64,000 nucleotides of DNA from Hyaloraphidium curvatum (lineage: Eukaryota; Monoblepharomycota; Hyaloraphidiomycetes; Hyaloraphidiales; Hyaloraphidiaceae), in assembly GCA_025558095.1 (NCBI GenBank), contig JAIVFI010000006.1, forward strand, positions 620,001 to 684,000, written 5' to 3'. The notes under the pieces were generated by a model. It saw only the letters and a list, made by a program, of their open reading frames with translations, had not been told where the DNA came from and did no database searches. Positions 11,897-23,802 of the stretch are shown here, in pieces. The position numbers and the translations under genes were made by a program. Each line of letters begins with the position of its first letter. The first letter of the stretch is position 1.

Positions 11897-12367
11897 ATGG
11901 TGATTGCAGCTAGCGCGACGCTTGGAGCTTTGCTTACCACCGCCTCGTACTCCAGGAGAGAGGGAGCGTGCAGAGCCAGCTCGAGCACCGTAAGGCGGGA
12001 TGCTGTCGCGCTGTCGTGCCCCGTTCACCTCCGCTCTGGCAGTGCAATCAAAGTTCGTCGGCACCGGCCATGCCGACACGAACAAATAGTACGGACGGCG
12101 GATCTCTACGCGGACCGTCGATTGACCTGCTTCCCGGCCGGCAGCGAGTTCGTGACGAACCAGCACCGGGACAGCTACGCGTCCTACATCGGCCACCGGA
12201 ACCTGATCGGCTACTTTGCCATCGCGGAGAACGAGAGCATCGGACGTATGAAGTTCAACTTCCTGGAGGTAGGAAGCTCCGGACGGCGATGGCCACTTCG
12301 TTCGATCTCCAACGTCACACCCCAGAAATGCCTGGCTCCTACCGGTCTGCCAGTTCCAGAGGACTGA
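11897..12367 (+). CDS. SF3B5: SF3b subunit 5 (SF3b10)
   Basis: Small U2 snRNP SF3b subunit that packs against SF3B1 and SF3B3 during branch-site recognition. Five coding exons joined in phase give an 82-residue protein, the usual family length. The pieces are [76 protein letters not shown] and LPVPED. The first coding exon is the ATG alone (11897-11899), followed by a 56-nt intron (11900-11955). Other introns are 11990-12042, 12089-12144 and 12269-12325, all GT-AG and 53-57 nt. The match to SF3B5 through the [13 protein letters not shown] core is unmistakable. Confidence 0.9.
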   Translation: MVIAASATLGALLTTASYSRREGACRASSSTVRRDAVALSCPVHLRSGSAIKVRRHRPCRHEQIVRTADLYADRRLTCFPAGSEFVTNQHRDSYASYIGHRNLIGYFAIAENESIGRMKFNFLEVGSSGRRWPLRSISNVTPQKCLAPTGLPVPED

Positions 12368-12576
12368 GGGTGGTGCGCGCCGCGCCACATGTGACGGATG
12401 GACATCTCTGAGGGCTCTTTATGGCAACTGAACTCTGTCTGACCACTGATCATTCACAATACTACCGCTCTCGTCTCGAATCGCCAATATCGCAGCGCAA
12501 CCACGACCGCTTCCTCCGTACTGCGTCCTACACAGCTCTAGCTCCCGGCGCTTCCAGCTCACATAGCCCCATGAGG

Positions 12577-13573
12577 TCACAGAATGCGGCAGGCCTTCTT
12601 CTCCTTCTTCACCGCCGCGGCCGATTTCGGAGGCGCCAGCACGGACCTGATGGCCTCGTCGAACACCGTCTTGAGCCCCCGCTGCGAAAGCGACGAGCAC
12701 TCGATGTACTTGACCGCGCCGAACTCGCGGGCGAGGGCCTGTCCCTGCGCGGCCGAGATGGGCGCCATGCGCCTCTCGCGCAGCTTCGCCAGGGTGTCGG
12801 GATCCTCCCGCAGGTCGGTCTTGGTTCCAACGAGGAGGATCGGGACGTTGGGGCAGTGGTGGTTGACCTCCGGGAACCACTGCGGGGTGGAACGCAAGCT
12901 GTCAGATTGATCTGGCGATCGGAGGGCCAAGGGCGAGGTCCCCGGCTGCATGATAACGGGACGGCACCTTTGTCCGCACGTTGTCGAAGGAAGGCGGGCT
13001 CACGACCGAAAAGCAGATCAGGAAGACGTCCGTCTGAGGGTACGACAGCGGCCGCAGCCGATCGTAGTCCTCCTGTCCCGCAGTATCCCACAGCCCCAAG
13101 CTGATCGGCTTGCCATCGACCCTGCAGGAAAAGGAGAAGCGCTGAGCTGCCGAGGAAACGGCGAACGGAGAATAGCGTACATGACATGTGCCGAGTAGTT
13201 GTCGAAGCTGGCGGCGATACCCCGGGCAGGTTCCAAGATGAGCCTCGTTCGAAACCAAGCACGGGATTGCTACCCACACCGTCGGAATGTACTCTCCGGG
13301 AAAGGCGTTGGTGGTGTAGGAGATGAGCTGCCGGAGGAACGCGGTTCGCAGTCATCTCCTGCCCAGCGGACGCGAATGGCCATCCCGCAACGTACCATGC
13401 TTCGTCAACGAGCGATTCATAGCCCAATTTCGTCGCAGCATGGTCGCCAAGACGGGTTCGGGGGGGTGACGCCTCAGCGACGCTCCTCGCTCCCCGCACG
13501 GCCGGGCCCACCATGTCTTGCCGACCGCGCCATCGCCCACCACGACGCACTTGACGGCCTGCTGCGCCGGCAT
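12577..13573 (-). CDS. RAC1: Rho-family small GTPase, Rac type
   Basis: Membrane-anchored GTPase switch controlling actin and polarity. It shows P-loop GDGAVGKT, then [17 protein letters not shown] (switch I), [20 protein letters not shown] (switch II), [20 protein letters not shown], and [15 protein letters not shown] (TKxD base motif). It ends [10 protein letters not shown], a polybasic CAAX box whose terminal Leu predicts geranylgeranylation. The [12 protein letters not shown] stretch and the insert region are Rac/Cdc42-like. The start ATG (13573) is followed at once by the P-loop. The junction after GKT does not resolve with one simple GT-AG intron, and a tiny exon in between is possible. 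The usual ECSA motif reads ECSSLSQRG. Confidence 0.85.
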
Positions 13574-13837
13574 CCTGCCCACGGGGGCGTCGGGGGCGCG
13601 GTTCGGGGTGGAACCAGGGAGGGGATGCCGCGGGGGCGGGGAGCGCGGCGTGCGGCCCGGCAGAGATGGGACCGGCCGCCGGCGGGAACGGCGAGGGCGG
13701 GCGGAGGCTCTTTCGATTTTCAGCTGGGCCGCCTTCCCGGAAGGAGCGAAGAGGATTCGGTGCGGTCGAGAATTGGCGGACTTTTCCAATCCGAGAGGCG
13801 GACAGAGCACCGAAGCGGCCACTTCAACCCCCCGTCT

Positions 13838-16605
13838 CTACTGCATGCGCTGGGCGAACCCGACCAGACACCTCGCGTAGTTCAGCCCCTCCCTCACCCT
13901 CCCCCAGGTTCGCTCGTGGCTCTCCTTGGCGGCCTCCATGTCCTCCCTGAGCTCCGCAAAGTTGGCCACGAGCTCGTCCCCGTGCACTTTGAGGAACAGG
14001 TTCAGCAGCGTCTCGGGCACCTCGAAGTCGCGGCCGGCATCGAGGGACCACCGTATCGCGCGGAGCAGGCCGCGGAAGTCGGCGAGGCCCCCCGACGGGC
14101 CGAGGTTGCGGATCTCGAAGTCGAGGGCGGTGGGGGAGAGCGACTTGGCGTGGGAGAGCCAGGCTGCGACTGGAATGCGCGGGTCAGATGCGTGGGCGGC
14201 GCGGCAACCGCGTGTGCGCCCACATTCGGCCTCGTCCTCGAGCCCCGCGTGCAGCAGCCTCGCAAACTCGGTCCGCGGGTGCAGCTCGCCCATGCTGAGC
14301 ACCCTCGAGCTCCGCTCCGGCTCGGCGGAGCCGCCGTCGGCCTCGGCGCGGACGAACTTGGGCTGCACGCCCGGAAGGGTGGGGAGGAAGAAGGGCGCCT
14401 GCTCGGGAGCCTTGGGCGGCTGCTTGGGCTTGTTGCGTTTCTGCAGCGCCGGACGAGAGTCAGCATCCCCGCGAGCCGTGCGTCGACTCGAAGCCCCACC
14501 TTGATGCTCTCGAGGTTGAGCAGGCTCTGCCACCTCTGCCTCGGCAGGTCCGACAGCGTCACCGTCCCGTCCTCCACCACCGCCCGCGCTGCCGCCTCCT
14601 CGACCGGCACCGCCAGCGCGCTCTCCTCCACGCCGTCCTCGGACCCCTCCTCGGGCTCCGCGGCCGCCGGCAGCCCCTGCGTGCCGGCCTCGAGCAGCGC
14701 CGCCTCCTCCTCGGGCCCGATCCTGCGCACCTGCACCGCGGCAAACTGCGCCTTGTTGGCCCAGAGGAAGATGCCAACGCTGTCGGCGTGCGCGGTGGCG
14801 AGAAAGTCGCCGCGGGGGGAGAAGGACAGGCTGGTGCAGACGGCGCTGGGGGCGCACAGGTCCACGAGGAAGCCCGTGGGCACGTCCCAGCACCGTATGG
14901 TGCCGTCCATGGACGCCGAGACGACGGTGCGGGCGTCGGGGGAGAAGCACACGTCGGTGAGGCGGTTGCGGTGCCCGCGGAACTCGCGGACCACGCGGCG
15001 GGTCTCCGAGTCGATCACGCGCACCGAAAAGTCGTCGCAGGCGGCGGCGACGAGGCCCGAGGGGCGGTGCATGGCGAGGGAGGTGGCGGACGCGGGGAGC
15101 TCGAGGGAGTGCAGGGGGCGGCCCGTGGCAAAGTCCCAGAAGCGCACGCGGCGGTCCGCGCCGGCCGTCACCGCGATGCGGTTGGCGGCGTCGGTGGCGA
15201 TGCCCGTCACCCTCCCCGCGTGCGCCTTTTCGAGCGCGTAGCGCCGCAGCCCGCTCTGCATGCTGTGCATGGCCACGGCGCCGGCCTCGCTGCCGACGAG
15301 GCCAAAGTGACCGCAGGCCGAGACGCACACAGCGGTCGCCCACGCGCCGTCGGGTGTCCGCAGCAGGTGCTTGCCCAGGGCCAACCTGCGGGTCTCCCAG
15401 GTCCGCACGCCGACGTCGTGCGCGTGCGCCGTGAGCACGTTGGCCCAGTCGCTCTCGCGCGTCTCGGAGGCGTCGATCTCGACGGCCGGCGGGAGCTTCA
15501 GGTCCGAGGGGCGGACGTGCAGCGCCGCGGCCTTTTTCGCGACCGACCCCTGGCTCAGCTCGGCGCTGCGTGCGTCCCGGATCACGCTGACCAGGCGCAC
15601 GCTGCGGTCGCGGCCCGCCGACAGGATGGAGTGGCCCTCGGGCCCGTAGAAGCGGATGCGGGTCGGCGGCGCCGAGTGGCCGGCCCGGTGCCGCAGCAGC
15701 CGCGGCTCGGCTGGGTCGGCGCCGTCGAAGACCCACTCCTTGAGCGAGTTGTCGGGCGACGAGGTGACGAGCAGCGGCTGGCCGGGCACGAACACGCAGG
15801 TGGCGACCGGCCCGTCGTGCGCGCCGCGGGCGACGTGGGCCACGCGGCGCTTCTCGAGGTCCCACAGCGTGACGTCGCCGGCGGGGCCGCCGGTGGCCAT
15901 GAGCGGCGGGCCGTCGGTGCGGAAAGCGACTGCGGTGACGCGGCCCTCCTGGCGCAGCTGTGCGACGGGCTCGTCGTAGCGCAGGTTGTGCAGCGCGACG
16001 GTGCCGTCCGCGAAGCCGACGGCGACGACGTCGACGACGGGCGAGGCGGCGATGCAGGCCACGGGGGCGGCGTGCGGCGGAGCGAAGCGGTGCACCGTTG
16101 CCGCTTTGGCGAAGTTGAACAGCTCCAGCGCGCCCTGCGCCGAGCCGACGACGACCTTGTTGACGTATGTCGGCGGGTGCGCGAGGCACGTTGGCCGGAA
16201 GTCCGCGGGGTCCCACGCGTGGTCGAGCAGCGGGGCCAGCTGGGCGGCGTCCCACGCGAGCAGGCGGTCGCCGGCCAGCGCGAGCAGCACGCCGCCCAGC
16301 AGCAGGAGGGCGGTGACGGGTGCCCCCGCGTCGACCTCGCCGTCCGCCCGCGCCCGCCTGTAGCGCAGCACGCGCCCGCCGCACGCCGCGAAGGTGACGT
16401 CGCCGCCGACCGCAACCGCCGCGATCCTCCGCGGCGCGCGCGGCGACGCGAGCAGCAGCCCGAGCCGCGCGCCGTCGTACACGTGGAAGGCGTCGCCGAC
16501 CGCGGACGTCACGAAGAAGGCGCCGCCGCGCACTGTCACCGCCGCTGCCGCATCGCCCGCGACGTAGCCCAGCGCACGGAACGGCGTGAACGTCCGGAAC
16601 GCCAT
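13838..16605 (-). CDS. UTP21: UTP21/WDR36, small-subunit processome WD40 protein
   Basis: UTP-B subunit of the SSU processome needed for early 18S rRNA processing in the nucleolus. The ATG at 16605 opens a long exon encoding two WD40 propellers. These include the UTP21 marker PTYVNKVVVGSAQGALELFN and repeats such as GHRNRLTDVCFSPDARTVVS followed by SMDGTIRCWDV. An intron near 14450-14515 joins LLNLESIK to KRNKPKQPPKAPEQAPFFLP, the start of the C-terminal Utp21 domain. A second intron (about 14170-14230) leads to the final exon ending GLNYARCLVGFAQRMQ. The coding strand is extremely GC-rich, which leaves long meaningless open frames on the opposite strand. Confidence 0.92.
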
Positions 16606-16820
16606 CGCTGGGCGGGCGGGGAGCGACCGCTCCTTTGTTGTCGTTTGTTGGTGGTGTTGATGGAACGGTCGCGCATCATCATCTGCCCCGGATCTCGGGC
16701 GTCCGGATCCACATCGGGGCCATTTATGGAACAGAAAACCCCGGAACATGAGGGTAAAGGGCAAGCTCCGCACCCGGCGGCCCCTCCGTGGGTCGTGTCG
16801 AGCGGAACAGCAGCGAGCCG

Positions 16821-18459
16821 TCACGCCGGCGGGCAGAAGCTCTCCAGCGCGACAAACACCCCCAGTCCCCTGAACACGCTCCACAGCGCCACCCCCAGCG
16901 TCAGCAGCGTCGCCAGCACCGTCCTCACCGCGCCATAGCTGATCGGAAACCCCAGCAGCCTCGCAGTGTACCCGTCCAGGTCCCTGAACGACGCCAGCGC
17001 CCTGTCGTGCCGCTCCAGCTCCGCCGCGAGCGGGTCACCGGGGGGCAGCTGCAGGCCTGCTGTGCGGAGGGCCCGCTGCGCCTCGGCGTAGGCGGACGAG
17101 ACGGCCGAGACGAGCGCGTTGCCCGAGGCGAGGTTGACGGCGTTCACCAGCGAGACGCTGAGGGCGAGGACGGCCCAGAAGAGGAGGTACGCGGGGATGC
17201 AGGATCCCACGGCCTGGTGGGCGGGTCAGGACGGGCACGGATCCCGCGCTGCGGGAATGACCCACAACGTTGGCGACGATGGCGAGGACGACCCCCGGCA
17301 GGATCACCAGCATGATGCCGTTGGTCAGCGTCGCCTGGTCCTGCTTGGCGCGGTCGCGGAGCAGCGCGAGGAACCGCGCGTGCAGCCGGACGTAGAGCCA
17401 CCGGCGTTGCGCGGTCCCGGTCCCCCGCCCGCCGAGGAGGGCGTCGAGCATCGACCGCAGGGCGACGGCGGCGGCGCGCCGGTGCATGCGGATGGCGAGC
17501 TTGGTGAAGGCGAGGTTCCGAATGTTGCAGACGCGGCCGAAGATGTCGAGGACGTAGACGAAGGCGGTCAGCGCTGGAAATGGATTGCGAGCGGATGATA
17601 TGGTCACGTCAGGCTCAAGTTGTGCGGATACCCTGCGCAGCGACCCACCAAAGACAGCTCCGAGGATGCAACACCACCAGGTGGTCCAGAATCGGGGAGC
17701 AAAAGTGACCAACGAGGTCCAAACCGCCGTCAAGAACGAAAGCCAGCCGACGACGGTGAAGAAGAGGGCGTCGAGGCCGACCATCCAGGCGGCAAACTGC
17801 TGCACGTCCCCGACGCAGTCCGCGCACGGGCACAGCTCGTCGGCGGGCCAGTGCTCGACGAGCTGCGAGCGTGCCGCGGGCTTCCCGGAATCTCGAGCCA
17901 GACCCGCGAGCTCGAGCCACCTGAAAAGCCCCGCCGGCGCCGACCTATCCAGCGTCCGTGGGGCTGTCGGCATCGCCATCCCGCGCAGGACGAACGTCGC
18001 CGCCCGGGCCACCGAGAGCACCGCGAACGGCACCAACCCCGCCGCCACCCTCGCGGCGCCGAACGTTCCCCACGCGGCCGCGACGGCCTGCAGGCCCAGC
18101 ATGGCGGCAGCCAGCACGCACGCCGCCAGGGAGTTTTTCCAGCCCTGGGTGGCGACCTTCCTGGATGCTCCCAGGTACAGGAACGCGCGGAGGAACGGGT
18201 TGGAGAAGGCGGCGAGTACTGACTCCAGGGTCGCCGGGTGGGAATCGCGGTAATCCTCGCCCTCGTCCCATTCCTGCTGGGCCGTCTCCGCGCGGCTCAG
18301 GGTGAGCAGCGGTGTTGTGGGCGCGGGGAACAGGGCGACCCAATCCACAGGCGAGAAGTCGCAATCCTCGGTCGGAGAGGGGGCATCGCGGGCCGGCGGG
18401 ACCGGTTCCGCCTTCTCCGCATCCGAGGCGCGTGGTTCTTTCCTTCCCGGGGGATCCAT
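16821..18459 (-). CDS. Unrecognised multi-pass membrane protein
   Basis: No family recognised. The ATG at 18459 starts a charged, Pro-rich N-terminus of about 70 residues, followed by hydrophobic helices: AACVLAAAMLGLQAVAAAW, AAGLVPFAVLSVARAATFVL, GLDALFFTVVGWLSFLTAVW, FWTTWWCCILGAVFG. An amphipathic, Arg-rich loop follows, then NGIMLVILPGVVLAIVANV. A 3' intron with donor GTGGGT at about 17270 joins to GSCIPAYLLFWAVLALSVSL and a last helix (AVRTVLATLLTLGVALWSVF). The total is roughly 540 residues with about seven or eight membrane segments. Between helices there is a Cys cluster (LCPCADCVGD). It lies upstream of UTP21 on the same strand. An intact long frame with membrane periodicity supports a real gene; function is unknown. 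Confidence 0.65.
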
Positions 18460-19976
18460 CGGCGTTTCGAGCTACAAAGTGACAACGGAGCCAAACGGGA
18501 CGCGGGGATCCTTCCGTGATCGTCAGCCGTCAACCGTCCCCCAGGCGAGAAATGCCGCCGCGCCGTCGCCAGACTCGTTCATCTCTGAAGTTCTATTATC
18601 GACAGTGCCAAGATTCTATGATTGCCTTCGGCGAGCACGAGCACGCACACGTTGGATCGCTTCCTTTCGTCGATCCTACCAGCTCCCCGGCTTCATGGCC
18701 GCACGGTACCAGTCTCATTCGCTGTAAACCTTCAGACGATGATCTAGAAGGCTCGATCAGCGCCCAGCTCCGCGGTGTCGTGATCGCGAGCAACGAAGCC
18801 CGGCCTTGCCACCACCAACTGCCGCCACTACAGAAGTCCGCCTCTCAGACTTCCTGGTTCGAATTCGGGTCCTCGAAAACGAAATCCGTCGCTGTCGACG
18901 TCCTTCAGCCGATGTTCCGCGTCGGATCTCATTGTGCTCGTGTCCGGCCAGCGCGAGATGGGACGCAGAGGTTTCCAGAAGCCGGTTCAGCGCACTTCCG
19001 CAGGCAACGGTTCAGCGCACTTCCGCAGGCAACCGGGAACGCGCTGCCGACGAGTTCCCACGGAGAAGGATCGCGGCCAAAGGATCCCGCTCGGCCGCTT
19101 TCCGGCTTTGAGTCGTAAATCAGTACGGATCCGAGAGGGTTGAACGCTTCCCGCGCGAACACGTCTTCCGGTGCAAAGCTTCGGAACATCACTGAGCAGG
19201 AAGCCAACAAGCACGTTCCAAAGGAGGGAATCTGAAAGATTGGGAGCAATGGGAGACGGAAGCGGATCGTCGGGGTCCAGTTTCCGAGGTCAGGTTCGGC
19301 CAGCGTCCCTGGCGGCGAAAGCCGCAGGGTCGTGGGTCCAGTGAATCAGCGGTTCCCGAAGGACTCCGGAAGGGCTCGAAATGGGCTGTTGGGCCTGCGT
19401 TGGCCAGGAACACGGCGATCTTGCGCGCAGGAAAGCTCCGCGGCGGCGCGAGGCAGCTCCGGCCCGCAGCTCCGCCCGCCAGGCCCGGCGCCGGCAGCGG
19501 AGTTATGCGCTCGGGAGCGGCACGTCGGAGCGGCGTTCGGGCGTTTGTGGGGGCGGAGAACGCCTTCGAGCGACGCCTCTTCGCGTCTCGCCCCCCATTC
19601 GCGGCCCACGCGGTCCCTGGCGCCCCTGCGCGGCCAAGGAAGGCCCGGGAGGCGTCTGCGGCTCCCGATGCGGGCGGCGAGGCCCGGCACGTCGCGGCCA
19701 AGGGGACTTCGAGTTTGGACGATGATTCTGCGCGGCCGTCTGCTCCGCCGCACGCGCTCCCATCACTCCAAACGCAACTCGCCAAAGCTCCGGGAAACAG
19801 TGCCCCGTTTGCACCGCGCCGCCGCCGCCGCCTTCCGCCGCCGCGTCGCCGTTTTAAACGGTGCCGCCGTCGCTGACCGCCGCCGCCCAGTGAGCATCGC
19901 GTGGGCCGCTGTCAAACATTGCTGGTTCTGACAGCCCTTCGTCATTCCTTGCCTTCGCACGCACGGCAGCGACACA
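18460..19976. other. Gene-poor stretch, about 1.5 kb
   Basis: I could not support any gene here. Several GC-driven open frames exist on both strands (for example around 19190-19930), but they show no recognisable domain, no consistent splice structure and strongly skewed Ala/Arg/Pro composition. It contains a perfect 25-bp tandem duplication. It must hold the promoters of the membrane protein (minus) and the BTB-like gene (plus). No tRNA or 5S rRNA was found. Confidence 0.5.
18984..19033. repeat. Perfect 25-bp tandem duplication
   Basis: Two identical adjacent copies (18984-19008 and 19009-19033) of a unit starting GGTTCAGCGCACTTCC and ending GCAGGCAAC, with no mismatch. Further partial similarity is not evident on either side. 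Confidence 0.9.
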
Positions 19977-21210
19977 ATGGCGACTGATTCTGTGCAGAAG
20001 CTCAGTACGCCGCTCAGCGGGACCACTCTCACCGAAGTCTCCGCCCCGCCGAGCCCCGCGACGGTCGAACCGCCCGTGCTGCGCATCGAGGCCAGCGACG
20101 GCACCTTGGTGACTCTGCCGCCTTCCCTCGTGAAAGCCAGTCCCATCCTCCAGGACATGCTCGCGGACTGCGGCCCCGGCAGTGCCGGGAAAGCGCCCAA
20201 AATCGACTTCGCTGCGAGCACCTGGACGAAGCTGTTCAAGTTCATCGACAAGGTGGCCAAACTCATCGATCAACAACCGCGAGCTCGGTCCTTCTTCCAT
20301 GCAATCAATCCCGCGGAGACGGTGCCCTGGAAACGCAGCATAAATCTGATGTGCAGATGGCCTCAGATGCACGCAAACTTCGATGCCGCCGAGGCCAAGG
20401 AGCTCCTCGTGCCCTTGGATTATCTCGAGCTCCAGTTGGAAAAGGACGTGGCTGCCCGCACCGTTAGCTATGGGTACGAAGAAGGCGAAATCACTCGGGC
20501 CGAAGCTTTCGGTGCTCTGCCCGTGCCCCTCGTTGTGCACTGCGCCAAGATGGCCGCGGGCGTCCCCGAGAAATGGGAGACCGATTCGGTCCTCGGACCT
20601 ATCGTGCACGAGGATCCCATGACCCGCGCCGAGATCCTCCTTGCTCGCTACGATCCCGATTGGCTGGCTGACTACGCCATGACGGACCAACCCCGTGTCT
20701 GGTCGGGAGCTCAGAGCGACCTCGAGTTCTTCAGGATCCTTGCGGCCAACGCCACGGTGCATGAGTACATGGGCGACAACGGGATTATGGACGTGCTGGG
20801 CGACCGTGCCACCGAGTGGCTCTCCGGCGGCCCCTGGACTGGAAGCGAGATCAAGGCTACCGCCGACGCCCTGCTCCGTGGCAGACGGGCCGTTGCTACG
20901 AAGCAGCTGCTGGGGATGATGCAGCAGGGGAGATACGCTCTTGCAGCAGCCTGGGGCACACTTCAGGATCGACCCCAAGCACTGGAGGGACCGCAAGATC
21001 GACATCGAGCACGTGCTGAGGTACCCGCGAGGGATTGCGATCGCTGCCCGCATCGTCGCCGTCTCCTTGTGGGACCGGCTTTCGGACGGAAGGGAGTTCA
21101 CGGACGAGCAGGCCGACGCGATCTTCGCGGCCTACCCCGGGGAGGAGAAGGCGTTGCTGGAGGTGCTTGGGATCTCGCCGCGCGTGCAGGAAGTTCAGGA
21201 GGAGCAGTAG
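19977..21210 (+). CDS. BTB/Skp1-like domain protein, function unknown
   Basis: The ATG at 19977 opens a frame whose N-terminal half resembles a Skp1/BTB fold: VLRIEASDGTLVTLPPSLVK followed by ASPILQDMLADCG, and later EAKELLVPLDYLELQLEKDV, the usual LL.AADYL position. The C-terminal half is unfamiliar (EILLARYDPDWLADYAMT, NATVHEYMGDNGIMDVLGD). The frame breaks near 20930, but a 43-nt GT-AG intron (20892-20934) restores it and leads to FRIDPKHWRDRKIDIEHVLR and EKALLEVLGISPRVQEVQ with a TAG stop at 21208-21210. The protein is about 396 residues. It may be a BTB protein of a lineage-specific family; no partner is suggested by neighbours. Confidence 0.65.
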
Positions 21211-21598
21211 TTTTCTTGTGGCACTCGCCGGCCAAGCTCACGAGTGGACCCGCACTCCAAGTGCCATTCTCTCTCATTTGTGCAGGTACATGGGCTCGGT
21301 AGAGACTCGACAAAGGCTGCCAATGCCGTTCCAGGTCCCTGATCCGGGCAGATCTGTCCACCATGGTTTCCTTTTCTGTGGTCCTCGCGACGGCTTCCAG
21401 GCGACCTTGGCGTCCTCCACAACGCAATCATCTGTCCCTGGAAAACATCCAAAGCATTCTGCCAGGGGTCTACCCCAGCTCACGGCGATTTTCGTGGCAC
21501 ACGCGTCGCCGAGCTTTGGAGATGGCGGGCGGTCCACGAAGGCTGATCTCGATTCTCGCGACTTCACTTCCACCCCGTCCGCCGGCCGAGCCGGCCCA
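21211..21598. other. Intergenic stretch, 388 bp
   Basis: No gene is supported between the BTB-like gene and MZT1. Open frames on the minus strand here have no recognisable content. It presumably holds the terminator of the former and the promoter of MZT1, and perhaps also of TAH18. Confidence 0.5.

Positions 21599-23798
<2,200 letters not shown>

Positions 23799-23802
<4 letters not shown>

Noticed and set aside
13199-16938. Very long open frames on the plus strand opposite UTP21
   Set aside because: They mirror the GC-rich codon bias of UTP21, have Arg/Gly/Ala-only composition and no domain; they are antisense shadows.
18850-18880. B-box-like GGTTCGAATTC suggesting a tRNA
   Set aside because: No A box at the right distance and no cloverleaf pairing could be formed.
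19189-19931. About 200-codon frames on both strands in the gene-poor stretch
   Set aside because: Skewed Ala/Arg/Pro/Gly composition, no domains, no splice logic; best explained by high GC.
20880-20950. Frameshift making the BTB-like gene a pseudogene
   Set aside because: A 43-nt GT-AG intron restores the frame, and short introns of this size occur elsewhere in the window.
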